A stretch of DNA of 64,000 nt from Paenibacillus tyrphae (lineage in GTDB: Bacteria; Bacillota; Bacilli; Paenibacillales; NBRC-103111). The stretch covers positions 124,001-188,000 of the forward strand of contig NZ_BSDJ01000002.1 in the NCBI RefSeq assembly GCF_027925525.1, read 5' to 3'. Shown here piece by piece: positions 40,001 through 48,802 of the stretch. The stretch's first letter is position 1. The number at the start of each line of letters is the position of its first letter. Both the position numbers and the translations under genes were made by a program. The notes below the pieces were generated by a model. That model was not told where the DNA came from. It saw only the letters and a list, made by a program, of their open reading frames with translations, and made no database searches.

Positions 40001-41486
40001 CTTCCAAATGCCCGATCATCCGGCGGATGGTGGACGAATCGAACAAATCCGTCGCATACTCAAGGGCCCCCTCTAATCCGCGCTCCGTGGAAGTCAGCAG
40101 CAGCACAATATCGAAGCGGGAAGTGCCGAGCGGAATATGGATCGACGAAGTCCGCAGCCCGGGCAACCGGATCAAGGAAGACGCCACCGTCTCGAATAAG
40201 AAAAGCACCTGGAAAAGGGGCGAATGGCTTCGGCTCCGCTCCGGCTGGACTTCCTCCACCAGCTTGTCGAAAGGAAAGTCCTGATGGTCGAACGCTTCGA
40301 CCGCAGTGTCGCGCACCCGTTCCAGCAATTCAAGAAAAGTCGGGTCTCCCGATACTTGCGTGCGCATCACCAGCGTGTTCATAAAAGTGCCGATTACTTT
40401 TTCCAGACCGGTGATCCCGCGTGTGGACACCGGGGTGGCCAGCACAATTTCATCCTGCGACGTATATCTTGCCAAGAGCACGTTCACGGCTGTCAATACG
40501 GTCATGAACGTTGTCACGCCCTGTTTGCGGCTCAAAGCGGTCAGCGCTTCGGCCAGCGAAGCCGGAAATACGAAGGTTTCCATGTCCCCCTTGAAGCTCT
40601 GCCGGGCCGGACGCGGATGGTCCGTAGGCAGCTCCAGGGGCGGCAGTTGGGCCAGCTTGTGATGCCAGTACGTCCGCTGGGCCTGCAAAGCATCCGTCTC
40701 CACCCAGCGGCGCTGCCAATAAGCGAAATCCGCATATTGAATTTCCAGCTCGGGCAGCGGTGACGCCTCTCCTGCCGAAAATGCCCCGTACAGCTCCGAA
40801 AGCTCGCTGCCCAGAATGCCCATCGACCATCCGTCGGTTACAAGATGGTGCAGGTTTAACGCAAGGATGTACGCTTCGTCCTCCAGCCGGATCAGCTTCG
40901 AACGAATGAGCGGTCCCGATGCGATGTCAAAAGGACGGCGCGCCTCTTGTACGGCCAATTCCAGCGCACGGCGCTCCCGCCGTTCCGTCCGTTCCTCCCT
41001 GAGGTCCGTACGCTCCAATTTCAACAGCATCGATTCCGCAATATGCTGCATCGGCTTCCCGTTCGAAGACGGTAACGTCGCCCGCAGCGCTTCATGCCGC
41101 CGGATGATTTCGTTCAAGCAGCATTCCAATATGTCGGCATCCAGTGCCCCTTCCATCCGGACGGTCATCGGCACGTTGTATGAGATATTGGTAGGATCCA
41201 TCTGCTGCATAAACCAGAGCCTCTGTTGAGCGAAGGAAAGGGGCATTTCGCCATGACGGGCTATTGGGGCAAGCGGCAGGCCCAACAGCCCGCCGCCGCC
41301 TTTTTCCTCGTGCAGGTAGGCCAGCAGCATATCCTTGTGAGCCTGAAGCTCGGTGCGCAGCTCCGGCGTTAGCGTCCCTTTGGGCGCCCGGAACCGCAAT
41401 TTTCCTTCCTCGGCCCACAGTTCGATACCCCGTTCGCGGAAACGGTCTACTATGTCGCGTATATGGCTTGTATTGGTATCGTTCAT
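34041..41486 (-). CDS. Hybrid NRPS-PKS: docking-C-A(Glu-like, FkbM insert)-T-KS-AT-T
   Basis: The protein has 2481 residues from ATG 41486, whose ATGA overlaps the previous stop; AGGAAGG lies upstream. Residues 1-55 match a TubC-type N-terminal docking domain (GIELWAEEGKLRFRAPKG). Condensation follows with HHLVTDG near 216. The adenylation pocket by eye is DTKDLGLVDK, near the Glu code DAKDLGVVDK. At about 992-1249 an FkbM-type methyltransferase (FDVGANIGMFTLQAH, FAFEPNP) is inserted in the adenylation C-terminal part. Next are a carrier domain (Ser near 1358), KS (about 1427-1847, TACSTS Cys near 1596), AT (GHSLGEY near 2042, GAFHS) and a carrier domain (near 2387). No reductive domain is present, so a beta-keto unit results. 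The tail SMSDEEIDALLKQM is docking-like. It would add a Glu-like residue, possibly O-methylated, then malonate. Confidence 0.92.
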   Translation of the reverse strand: MNDTNTSHIRDIVDRFRERGIELWAEEGKLRFRAPKGTLTPELRTELQAHKDMLLAYLHEEKGGGGLLGLPLAPIARHGEMPLSFAQQRLWFMQQMDPTNISYNVPMTVRMEGALDADILECCLNEIIRRHEALRATLPSSNGKPMQHIAESMLLKLERTDLREERTERRERRALELAVQEARRPFDIASGPLIRSKLIRLEDEAYILALNLHHLVTDGWSMGILGSELSELYGAFSAGEASPLPELEIQYADFAYWQRRWVETDALQAQRTYWHHKLAQLPPLELPTDHPRPARQSFKGDMETFVFPASLAEALTALSRKQGVTTFMTVLTAVNVLLARYTSQDEIVLATPVSTRGITGLEKVIGTFMNTLVMRTQVSGDPTFLELLERVRDTAVEAFDHQDFPFDKLVEEVQPERSRSHSPLFQVLFLFETVASSLIRLPGLRTSSIHIPLGTSRFDIVLLLTSTERGLEGALEYATDLFDSSTIRRMIGHLEVLLEGIVHNPQAPLSELPLLTPAEHRMLEEWNATGGAWTQERTFPKLFEAAAEAAPDRTALVCKNERLTFRELNCRANRLAHRLRKHGVDRGVRVGLCVGRSIEAIVGLLGIVKAGGAYVPIDPSYPEDRIRYMLQDASPSVILTDEASAGKMDGSLAVRIYLGAGETALAEEPGYNPESLAKPEDPVYVIYTSGSTGQPRGVVVTHRSLFHLGEALEEAIYRHHPGVGQVVVNGSLSFDTSVKQIIQLLRGRTLHIIPEEIRLDGAAFVAYLREQEIDAFDCTPSQCRLLMQFGLLERQGTRPLLGLIGGEPIEESTWQAMREANGIEFYNLYGPTECTVDATVCRVRESELPSLGRPLRNVAIYLLDSRQKPVPIGIPGEIWIGGSGVSEGYLGRPDLTAEKFWPDRFSAKEGARMYRTGDVGKRRADGSIAYLGRNDFQVKIRGFRIEPEEIESVLAGHPDIEQACVMVREDEAGQPALAAYVVPSAERAPTASGHTRHLLNNGLAVVQLNKNETNFLYRDIFENLAYLRHGISVDEGHVIFDVGANIGMFTLQAHMQAPGVRIFAFEPNPYVRELTILNARLYGAEATIMDCALAAEEGEAEFTFYPKFSFLSGLHTDTEEEKELVRSFIRRNEKPSQELDVAVEAILDDRLKSVQLTVPVRRLSDVIREHRVERIDLLKINVEKAELAVLQGIDAEDWPKIGQVVLELHDVDDRLQWVMELLKRHGFQVIAEKDWSLDVTQNIYYLYATREPKETVVRRWMTPLPPMNAQEVRVYAEQRLPRYMVPSHVVLLDRLPLTPHGKVDRQRLPAPEEVRAQGAAARQLPQTAVERAVASIWKDLLGAGGVGLDDNFFDIGGHSLLLTQVHARLRSELSADMELLELFEYPTVRLLAQRLTASSKENTEEAENRVEQTVPKAVVDPSGQAVAIIGMSGRFPGASDIESFWANLANEVESIRRFTPDMLEASGLPRELLTRQEYVPARGTVDGIEWFDAGFFGYSPREAEMLDPQQRLFLECAWEAMEKAGYDPSGGGVPVGVYAGAGISTYLLFGLLPHIDPADPVTGYQALIANDKDHLATRTAYKLNLTGPSLSVQTACSTSLVAVHLACQALSRGECGMAIAGGATITVPHEQGYVYREGGIFSPDGHCRAFDAQAKGTVAGSGAGVVVLKRLDEALRDGDTVHAVIKGSAINNDGGRKVGYTAPSIGGQAEVIRMALDAAGVGAESISYVEAHGTGTPLGDPIELAALTEVFGPSADGPRCGIGSVKTNVGHLDAAAGAASLIKVALSLRNGLLPASLHYTKGNPTVDWANSPFYVVDRARPWNGGSPGQPRRAGVSSFGIGGTNAHVIVEEAPAQRASDAASAEEALVLSARTPSALRAMRERLAAHLEAEPSVKLSDVAFTLQQGRKAFGHRWSAVCGNAEQALNALRGEDARAVRTGLAEAGERPVVFSFPGQGSQYAGMGAELYAQEPVYRETVDRCAELLIPHLGMDVRDALLGREGFEAEQLEETWLTQPALFVAEYALARLWMSVGVKPAALIGHSLGEYTAACIAGVFSLEEGLELVSVRGRLMHRCEAGAMAAVGANATELTEQLKGTLEIAAVNGPKMSVVTGAAEEVEELMARLQSAGVECRQLRTGGAFHSSRMEPALGELEATLQRVKLSAPRIPYVSNESGDWITAEQAGSAAYWVSHARHTVRFAENAERVLERYPNAVVIEVGPGQTLTSLMRQSARWGAEHRGVRTLPPGRTGAGERRQWLESVAELWSGGQSIAWKALHGSRVRNRVELPTYPFERQRYWIEPRLTAFFPGAASGRHALHGAAEEVATAGTVKTEPAAEAAEQLYPRPQLATPYKPPENALEKRLASIWQKLLGVEQIGTLDDFFDLGGHSLLIVQMAAEVKQSLGVDIQSPRFFEHPCVAHLASLVEEHQAAAEEKKIVNAPELDDPADLLERMDSMSDEEIDALLKQMEAEPRKGTSVFDTE
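34579..36500 (-). repeat. Copy 1 of a 1,922-base KS-AT duplication
   Basis: This is the partner of 28053-29974, with the same length and frame and no indels seen. Its left edge (GTCAGGCGCGGCTC on the plus strand) and right edge (TTGAGCACGACGAC then CCTGC) coincide with abrupt loss of similarity. The right edge lies inside KS rather than at a domain boundary, which points to recombination or gene conversion between the two modules. Confidence 0.85.
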
Positions 41487-44400
41487 TCCAGCACGCCTTC
41501 CTCCCAATCGTTTTCGTCCCCGTCCTCTTCCGGACGGCCGGTCCTAGCTTCCGGCACACCGCCGAGCAGGGAATGCACCAGCACATGCCGCTCTTTCAAT
41601 TTGAACATCCCGCGAATGGAAGCAAAATCGATCGTGCCGACCGGATGCAGACCAAGCCCTTCCGCTGCCGCCGTAGACATGAGCAGTTGGCCCATATAAC
41701 CTGCTTCCAAGGTGCACAGACGCTCGGCCTGATCTCCGTACATCGGTCCGATCGCGTCCAGATCGGCAATCAGGAATACCGAGAAGGCCGCCTGCTCGAA
41801 TACGGGCTGGTAGACGAACGGGACGTGAATATCTTTGCTGAACCGGGCTTCCGGTGACAGGAGCAGCAGCCTGTTCTTGGACGGATCGTAATAATACACG
41901 CCTTCATCCAAGCCTTCTACGCGTTCGCCGTGAACATACAAGTACGTCTGGACCGCATAAAGCTCGCCGAAGGATGGATGCTGCCGGACACCTTTGCCGT
42001 GCGTCTCGTCGTGGCGCAGGGCTTGCAGCAATCGCGCTAACCGGCCAAAAGGCATCGGCTCCTGAGCATAATGGCGGCACGGCTCCAGCGTGACGAATTC
42101 GTCCGCTGTTTCTTCGCTGTGACTGGCCGTCAAGTCGATCGCCGGGGCGTACGGTTCCGAACGCAGCCAGTGGCGGCGTTGTTTGAAACGTTCGCGTTCT
42201 TCGGGATCCACGATCACTTCGTACGAAGCGGTGAAGGATTCCATTTGGGCCCGGTCGGCGGCCGGCCGAGGTATTTTGCTTGATTCCGCTGCTTGTTTAT
42301 GCATTCGGGCCACATACGATTGCGTCACGTCGCCAACCGTCGGACGACGGTAAAATTCATCGAATTTCATTCGCAAGCCGAACGCTTTCTCCAAAGCATT
42401 GGCCATTCGAACGACATCCATCGAGGTAACGCCGATCTCCAGAAGATTGGTGTCCTCCGCCAAATCGTCGAGTTGCAAGGACGCTTTGACAATCGTCATA
42501 ATTCGTTCCCGATCCGTTACGTTCTCCCCGCGCGCTTCCGTTCCGGAGGTTTGACCGGACATTTCGGGCGCAGGCAGCGCCTTGACATCCAGCTTCCCGT
42601 TTGCGGTCATCGGCCACTGCTCCAGAATGAAGACGGCAGAAGGAACCATATAATCCGGAAGCTTGCCGCTAAGGAATGACCGCAGATATTGGCCGTCGAT
42701 CTTATTCAGTTCGCCGGAGTGAAGCAGCACGTAACCTACAGCCGCGGCATCGCCGGACGGCCCCGGTTTTACCGCCACAAACGCTTCCTTGACAGCCTCA
42801 TGCCCCCGCAGCGCTTGCTCGATCTCGCCAAGCTCGATTCGATAGCCTCGGATTTTGACCTGGGCATCCTCGCGTCCCAGAAACTCAAGATCGCCGCTTG
42901 GCAAATAACGCGCCAGGTCTCCTGTCCGATACAAGCGTTCCCCCGTTGCCGGATGCCGAATGAAGCTGGAAGCCGTTTTGTCCGCATCGCGCCAATATTC
43001 GCGAGCTAATCCGACCCCGCCGATGTACAGGTGCCCCGGCACCCAGACGGGACGATGCTCCAGCTTCTCGTCAAGAACATAGAGCCGTTGGTTCGCCATC
43101 GGACGGCCGTACGGGATGCTTCGCCAAGCCGGATCGACCGTTCCGATGGGATACAGAACCGACCAAATCGAAGCTTCCGTCGCTCCTCCCAAGCTCACGA
43201 TCTCCACGCCCGGCGCGGCAATTGCACGAATTCTTTCCGGCAAACCGACCGGAATCCAGTCACCGCTCAGCATAATCAGCCTCAGGCAGTCCGGTAACCG
43301 CCGCGACGTCGCAGCCGCATAATCGACCAGCAGCCCCATCAAGGCCGGAACCGAGTTCCAGACGGTAACTTGACATTCATGCATCCGTTCCAGCCAATGG
43401 GCCGGATCTTTCAGAGCGCCGGCAGACGGATAGACGACAGTACCGCCCGCTTGGAGCAGGCCGGCCAGATCGAACACCGATAAGTCGAAGCTTAACGAAG
43501 AGAGTGCCAACACCCGGTCTTCCGCCCCGATCCGCCAGCGGGAACGTAAATCCTCCAGCGTATTTCTGGCGCTTCCGTGCGTAATGGCGACGCCTTTAGG
43601 CATCCCGGTCGATCCCGACGTGTAAATAATGTAGGCCAAATCATCTTCCGAGGCCGCCGTAACCGCCTCAGCCTTGGGAGCTTCATCCGCATGAGGCTTC
43701 GGTCCGTCTACACAATATCGTACCACCCCGTCCGGCCATTGGACGGTGGTATCTACCTTTGATTGCGTAATGGCACAACGAATTTCGCCGCTCTCCAGCA
43801 GCATACGGATACGCTCCGCCGGCAGCCCCGGATCGATAGGCAGATAAGGAGCATGTGCGCGCAAAATTCCAAGGACGGCCGCCGCTTGCTCCCACCCTTT
43901 CTCCATCACCACCGCCACGGGACGATTCGGCCCTGCCCCACGGCCGATAAGCCAGTCGGCCAGGCTGTCCGCAAGTCGCGCCAGCTCACCGTAGGTCAGT
44001 GTCATCCCCGGCGCCAGCACGGCCGTTTCTTCCGGGCGTAGGGACGCCCGCTCGAAGAACGGCTCGTGAAGCAGGCCGCGGGGCAGTTCCGTCTCTGTCG
44101 CATTGACGCTGCCAATCCGTTCCAGTTGACTCGCGGGCGCCAATGGCCCGACAGGCTCGCTCCACGCCTCCGCCTCATCCGTCAAGCGTCTGAGCAGCGA
44201 ACAATAGGCGGCAAACATATCGTCGATCATTTCCGGCGGGAACATGTCCTCTGCCACGTCCCAATGGAAGCGCAGCATGCCGGCATCTTCGTATACCTGA
44301 TGATCCAGATAAACTTGCGGGGTTTGGCTGACCCCGTACACCATTTCGCCCAAGCCCCTCATCACGGAGGCATCCAGGCCATCCGTCTTTGTCAAAGTGC

Positions 44401-47400
44401 TTGTAAAAACTACCGGCATCGCCGCGCTGGAGCTGTCGAGATTGGCGCGCGCGTAATCGCGCAGCACTTGAATGCCGCTGTAGGAGCGATGCTCAAGATC
44501 CTCCCACAGCTGCTGTTGAATGGTCTTCACCCTCGCCCCGAACGCAGCCTGGCCGGAATAGTTCACCTCAAGCAGCGTTAAAGTCGTAAAATCGCCGACG
44601 ATCCGGTTCACATCCGGATGCAAAGGAAGCCGGTTGAACAGCGTTAAATTGATCGTAAATCTCGGTTTTTTGCTCCAGGCGGCCAGTACTTCGCTGAAGG
44701 CCCCCAGCAAAATCGCCGAAGGCGTAACGGCAAAACGGCCGCCATACCCGCAGAGCCTGCGCCAATCTTCCGGGCTAAGGAAGGCGGCGAGACGGCGAAA
44801 CCTCGGCGCCTGCAAGGAACCGGCCGAGCGGGCAAGCGGCAGCTCCGGCGCCGGCGGCAGCTTGGGAACCCGGGTCGCCCAATAAGCTTTTGAGCGCGTA
44901 TACGTATCAGATTCGAGCACCTGCCGCTCGGCCAGTACATAGTCGCGGAACGTCAACCCCAACGGAGGCAGGGCCGCCTGCGGATCGCGCATAAGCTGAT
45001 TGAGCTCCTGAAGCAGAACGTACCAGCTTTGCGCGTCCCCGATTAAAAGATCCACGCTGAAATGCAGACGGAGTCTCTCGTCGGCAAGAAGCGTCGCGCT
45101 GATATCAAAAAGCGGGTAGCGATCGGCCGGGGCATGGCGATGCGAAAGCTCGCTCCGGATCTCGAGAAGCTCGCGATCAGCCTCCTCCGGATGCAAATGG
45201 CGCAAATCCCGGCAGTTGACTTCATAAGGCGGGACTTCCCGAAGAATCTGCTGCATGCCGTCGCTGCGGACAATGGCCCGCATCATCGGATGACGGCGGA
45301 TCAGCACGTTCAAGGCTTGATTCAAACGTAAAATGGAAAGCGCCGAGGCATCGATTTCGATATAAAGATGCGCTCCTACATTGCCCAGTTCAAAGTCTGC
45401 GCTGCGGCCGATCCAATAAGCCTGCTGCACCTCATTGAGCGGGAACGGCTCGTACAAATGCTCCTCATCCGGAACAGCCGGTTGCCAAGCATCTCCCCCG
45501 GAAGTTTCGGGTAACACGGAGCGCGATCCCGCAGCCGCAGCCGTATCCAAGCAAGCCGACAGCTCGGCAATCGTCGGCGCCGCGATCAACTGCCGCAGCG
45601 CACAATCGATCTTCAAAACCTCCCGAATTTGGGCAACCAGCCGAATGGCCAGCAGAGAGTGTCCGCCTAATTCAAAAAAGCTATCCTCGATTCCGATCTC
45701 CTCGGTCCCGAGCAGTTCGCTCCAGATTCGGACCAACGTCCGTTCCAGCGGTGTCCGGGGAGCTGTCCGGGGCTTGTCTTTGACCCATTGCACGGCGTCG
45801 GGCGAAGGCAGGGAGCCGCGATCGGTCTTTCCGTTGCTGAGCAGCGGAATGCGCTCCAGCTCAATGAACAAGGAAGGAATCATATACACCGGCAAAGCTT
45901 GCCGGATGTGTTCGCGCAGGTCGGCAACCGATATCGTTGCACCCGGCTCCCGCACCCAATACGCGATAAGTCTGGAGCTGCCCGACGCATCGGGCTGCGC
46001 GATCAGGACGGCGTCGCGCACGCTCTCATGCTGCCCCAATACGGCTTCGATCTCTCCCAACTCAATTCGGAAGCCCCGGACCTTCACCTGATAATCGGTG
46101 CGTCCGAGGAACTCCAGCGCACCGTTCGCCCGAAAGCGTGCCAAATCGCCGGTACGATACAAGCGGGCTCCCGGTGTGTCCGTATACGGATCAGGCAAAA
46201 AACGTTCCTTCGTCAGTTCTTCCCGATTCCAATAACCGCGGGCTACCCCTACTCCGCCGATGTACAGTTCCCCGGTCACCCCGACCGGCACACGATGGCC
46301 TTGGGCATCCAGTACGTACATCTGCATATTGGCAATGGGTCGTCCGATCGGCACTTCCGATTCGCCCTTCGCACATTCCCACCAACTGGCTTCGACGGCG
46401 GCTTCCGTCGGTCCGTAAAGATTGATCAAGCGGACGCCGAGCCTTTCCATACAATCCTGCGCGATGTCCGGAGCGAGCGCTTCGCCTGTGCAGTAAACCT
46501 GCTTAAGCGAGGCGCAGCGGCCCATATCCCGTTCTTGCAGGAAAATCCGCAGCATGGACGGCACGAAGTGGGCCACGGTGATCCCATGCTTTGCGATGAA
46601 ATCAACCAGATACGCGCTATCCGCATGTCCGCCCGGTCTGGCGATCATCAGCCGCGCACCCATAATTAACGGCCAGAACAATTCCCAGATGGAGACGTCA
46701 AACGTATACGGCGTTTTTTGGATGACCCGGTCGTCGGGCTCCAGCCGGAACGTTTCAAGCATCCAGTGCATTCGGTTGCAAATTCCCCGGTGTTCGTTCA
46801 TGACCCCTTTGGGCTTGCCCGTCGAGCCGGACGTATAAATGACATAAGCCAAATGCTCCGGCCTCACGCCGGACTCCGGCGGCAGTACGCTTTCCTGCGA
46901 AATCTTGTCCTTCCATTCGGTATCGAGCGCAACGACAGGCACTCCCGTTTCCGGCAGTCCGGTTAACAAATGCGATTGCGTAAGAAGGATAGGCACTTGC
47001 GAGTCTTCCATCATAAAGCGGATACGATCCGGCGGATAATCCGGGCCGATCGGCACATACGCTCCGCCCGCCTTAAGCGTGCCTAGAATGCCGATAACAA
47101 GCTCGATCGAACGGTCCAGAAGCAGCCCTGCCGTCCGTTCCGGTCCGATCCCTCTCCCTCTCAGATGGTGGGCCAACTGATTGCTTCGCTGCTCCAGCTC
47201 CAGATAGGTGAGCCTGTGGCCTTCAAATTCGAGAGCTACGGCATCCGGCGTGCGGCGAACCTGGGCCTCGAACAGTTCATGAAGCAGCCAAGGACCGTCA
47301 TAATCGGACGACGTGGCGTTCCAGGTGCGAAAATGTAGCAGTTCCTCTTCGCTTAGCAGCGGCAGTTCACTTATAGGCAGATCGGCGTTCCATGCAATCG

Positions 47401-48787
47401 CCGTAAGCAGCGTTTGCCAGTGGCCCGACATGCGGGCCACCGTAGATTCGTCGAACAGATCGCTGTTGTATTCGATCTCCAGCTCCATCCCCTCGTCACG
47501 GGGCGTGATTTGGAAGGTAAGATCAAATTTGGAGGTCCCGCAGTCCACCGGGATTTGCCGTATGGTCAGGTCGGCCAGCTCCAGCGGAGGCATCGGCGCG
47601 TTTTGGAAAAAGAAGGCTACTTGAAAGAACGGATTGTGGCTCATATGCCGTTCCGGCTGCAGCTCCTCAACCAATTTTTCAAACGGCACGTCTTGATGCT
47701 CAAAAGCTTCCAGCGCCGTCGTGCGAACCTGATTCAGCAATTCGTTGAAGGAGAGCTCGGGCGAAAGTTCGGCACGCATCACCAGCGTATTCATGAATAC
47801 GCCGATCAGGCCTTCCATTTCCGAATATTTCCGGTTTGCAACGGGGCAGCCGATCCGGATGGTGCTTTGATTGGAATAGCGGTACAGCAGCGCATGCAGA
47901 CCGGCCAGCAGGATCATAAACAAAGTGGCGTTTCTTCCCCGGGCGGTATCCTCCAGCTTTTGCTGGAGGCCGGTTGGCAGCATCATGCGGTATTTGGCGC
48001 CCCGGTACCGTTGGAACGGCGGCCGGCGGCGGTCGGTGGGAAGCGCAATGGAAGTATTGTCACAACCCAGCTTGTTTTTCCAGTAAGCCAGCTGCCCCTG
48101 CAGCTCGCCTGCTTCATACTTGCGGCGCTGCCAATGAGCATAATCCGCATACTGGATGGGCAGATCGGGTAACGGCGATTCATTCCCCTGTTTCAACGCG
48201 TCGTAGAGAGCGGCCAGTTCCTTCACGAATACGCCGAGTGACCATCCGTCCGAGACCATATGGTGCATAACCACGACGAAGAGATGCTCTTCCGGGGCCA
48301 TTCGCACGACCAGCCCCCGAAGCAAAAGCGCTTCCCCCAGGTGAAACGGCCGGCTGGCTTCCTCCTGTACGATCCTCTCGGCTTCCTTGGACTTTTCAGG
48401 CTCCGGCAGTGCGCTGAAATCGATAAACGACAGCCGGAATTCCCCCGTGGATACGAGACGCTGAACCGCTTGGCCTTCTTCTTCGATAAAGGCGGTTCGA
48501 AGCACTTCATGACGGCGGACAATCTCGCTCAAGCTGCGCTCCAGCGCTCGGAGGTCCAACGTACCGGTTAAATGCAGCACTCCCGGAACGTTATAGAACG
48601 GATTGTCCGGATCAAGCAGCCACATGAACCACAGCCGCTGCTGAGCCAAGGAGAGACCCGTCTCGCCTTCCGTATGGTCACGGCGCGGAATGGTGGTCGT
48701 CCCCTTTTTCTTACTGCCGATGCGCTCCAGCACCCGATTCAGCTGCGCTTGCGACAATGCTTTCATTTTCTGTGAGGAATCGTTCAC
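41483..48787 (-). CDS. NRPS: C-A(Ser-like)-T-Cy-A(Cys)-T-oxidase (thiazole-forming)
   Basis: The protein has 2434 residues from GTG 48787, which has GGGGGGAG upstream; the next ATG (48766) has no ribosome site. Condensation has HHMVSDG near 177. The first adenylation pocket by eye is DVWHYTLVEK, close to EntF-type Ser (DVWHFSLVDK) with three conservative changes. The first carrier Ser is near 1044. A heterocyclisation domain (about 1110-1555) has the intact DxxxxDxxS motif as DLLIGDAQS. The second pocket reads DLFNMSLIWK, a Cys code. The second carrier is unusual (LLEIGVTSM, near 2121). A C-terminal FMN oxidase of the SagB/McbC nitroreductase type (about 2236-2415) would oxidise thiazoline to thiazole. 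The acidic tail GDENDWEEGVLE suits docking to the TubC-type domain of the next protein. Confidence 0.92.
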   Translation of the reverse strand: MNDSSQKMKALSQAQLNRVLERIGSKKKGTTTIPRRDHTEGETGLSLAQQRLWFMWLLDPDNPFYNVPGVLHLTGTLDLRALERSLSEIVRRHEVLRTAFIEEEGQAVQRLVSTGEFRLSFIDFSALPEPEKSKEAERIVQEEASRPFHLGEALLLRGLVVRMAPEEHLFVVVMHHMVSDGWSLGVFVKELAALYDALKQGNESPLPDLPIQYADYAHWQRRKYEAGELQGQLAYWKNKLGCDNTSIALPTDRRRPPFQRYRGAKYRMMLPTGLQQKLEDTARGRNATLFMILLAGLHALLYRYSNQSTIRIGCPVANRKYSEMEGLIGVFMNTLVMRAELSPELSFNELLNQVRTTALEAFEHQDVPFEKLVEELQPERHMSHNPFFQVAFFFQNAPMPPLELADLTIRQIPVDCGTSKFDLTFQITPRDEGMELEIEYNSDLFDESTVARMSGHWQTLLTAIAWNADLPISELPLLSEEELLHFRTWNATSSDYDGPWLLHELFEAQVRRTPDAVALEFEGHRLTYLELEQRSNQLAHHLRGRGIGPERTAGLLLDRSIELVIGILGTLKAGGAYVPIGPDYPPDRIRFMMEDSQVPILLTQSHLLTGLPETGVPVVALDTEWKDKISQESVLPPESGVRPEHLAYVIYTSGSTGKPKGVMNEHRGICNRMHWMLETFRLEPDDRVIQKTPYTFDVSIWELFWPLIMGARLMIARPGGHADSAYLVDFIAKHGITVAHFVPSMLRIFLQERDMGRCASLKQVYCTGEALAPDIAQDCMERLGVRLINLYGPTEAAVEASWWECAKGESEVPIGRPIANMQMYVLDAQGHRVPVGVTGELYIGGVGVARGYWNREELTKERFLPDPYTDTPGARLYRTGDLARFRANGALEFLGRTDYQVKVRGFRIELGEIEAVLGQHESVRDAVLIAQPDASGSSRLIAYWVREPGATISVADLREHIRQALPVYMIPSLFIELERIPLLSNGKTDRGSLPSPDAVQWVKDKPRTAPRTPLERTLVRIWSELLGTEEIGIEDSFFELGGHSLLAIRLVAQIREVLKIDCALRQLIAAPTIAELSACLDTAAAAGSRSVLPETSGGDAWQPAVPDEEHLYEPFPLNEVQQAYWIGRSADFELGNVGAHLYIEIDASALSILRLNQALNVLIRRHPMMRAIVRSDGMQQILREVPPYEVNCRDLRHLHPEEADRELLEIRSELSHRHAPADRYPLFDISATLLADERLRLHFSVDLLIGDAQSWYVLLQELNQLMRDPQAALPPLGLTFRDYVLAERQVLESDTYTRSKAYWATRVPKLPPAPELPLARSAGSLQAPRFRRLAAFLSPEDWRRLCGYGGRFAVTPSAILLGAFSEVLAAWSKKPRFTINLTLFNRLPLHPDVNRIVGDFTTLTLLEVNYSGQAAFGARVKTIQQQLWEDLEHRSYSGIQVLRDYARANLDSSSAAMPVVFTSTLTKTDGLDASVMRGLGEMVYGVSQTPQVYLDHQVYEDAGMLRFHWDVAEDMFPPEMIDDMFAAYCSLLRRLTDEAEAWSEPVGPLAPASQLERIGSVNATETELPRGLLHEPFFERASLRPEETAVLAPGMTLTYGELARLADSLADWLIGRGAGPNRPVAVVMEKGWEQAAAVLGILRAHAPYLPIDPGLPAERIRMLLESGEIRCAITQSKVDTTVQWPDGVVRYCVDGPKPHADEAPKAEAVTAASEDDLAYIIYTSGSTGMPKGVAITHGSARNTLEDLRSRWRIGAEDRVLALSSLSFDLSVFDLAGLLQAGGTVVYPSAGALKDPAHWLERMHECQVTVWNSVPALMGLLVDYAAATSRRLPDCLRLIMLSGDWIPVGLPERIRAIAAPGVEIVSLGGATEASIWSVLYPIGTVDPAWRSIPYGRPMANQRLYVLDEKLEHRPVWVPGHLYIGGVGLAREYWRDADKTASSFIRHPATGERLYRTGDLARYLPSGDLEFLGREDAQVKIRGYRIELGEIEQALRGHEAVKEAFVAVKPGPSGDAAAVGYVLLHSGELNKIDGQYLRSFLSGKLPDYMVPSAVFILEQWPMTANGKLDVKALPAPEMSGQTSGTEARGENVTDRERIMTIVKASLQLDDLAEDTNLLEIGVTSMDVVRMANALEKAFGLRMKFDEFYRRPTVGDVTQSYVARMHKQAAESSKIPRPAADRAQMESFTASYEVIVDPEERERFKQRRHWLRSEPYAPAIDLTASHSEETADEFVTLEPCRHYAQEPMPFGRLARLLQALRHDETHGKGVRQHPSFGELYAVQTYLYVHGERVEGLDEGVYYYDPSKNRLLLLSPEARFSKDIHVPFVYQPVFEQAAFSVFLIADLDAIGPMYGDQAERLCTLEAGYMGQLLMSTAAAEGLGLHPVGTIDFASIRGMFKLKERHVLVHSLLGGVPEARTGRPEEDGDENDWEEGVLE

Positions 48788-48802
48788 GGTTCTCCCCCCT
48801 TG

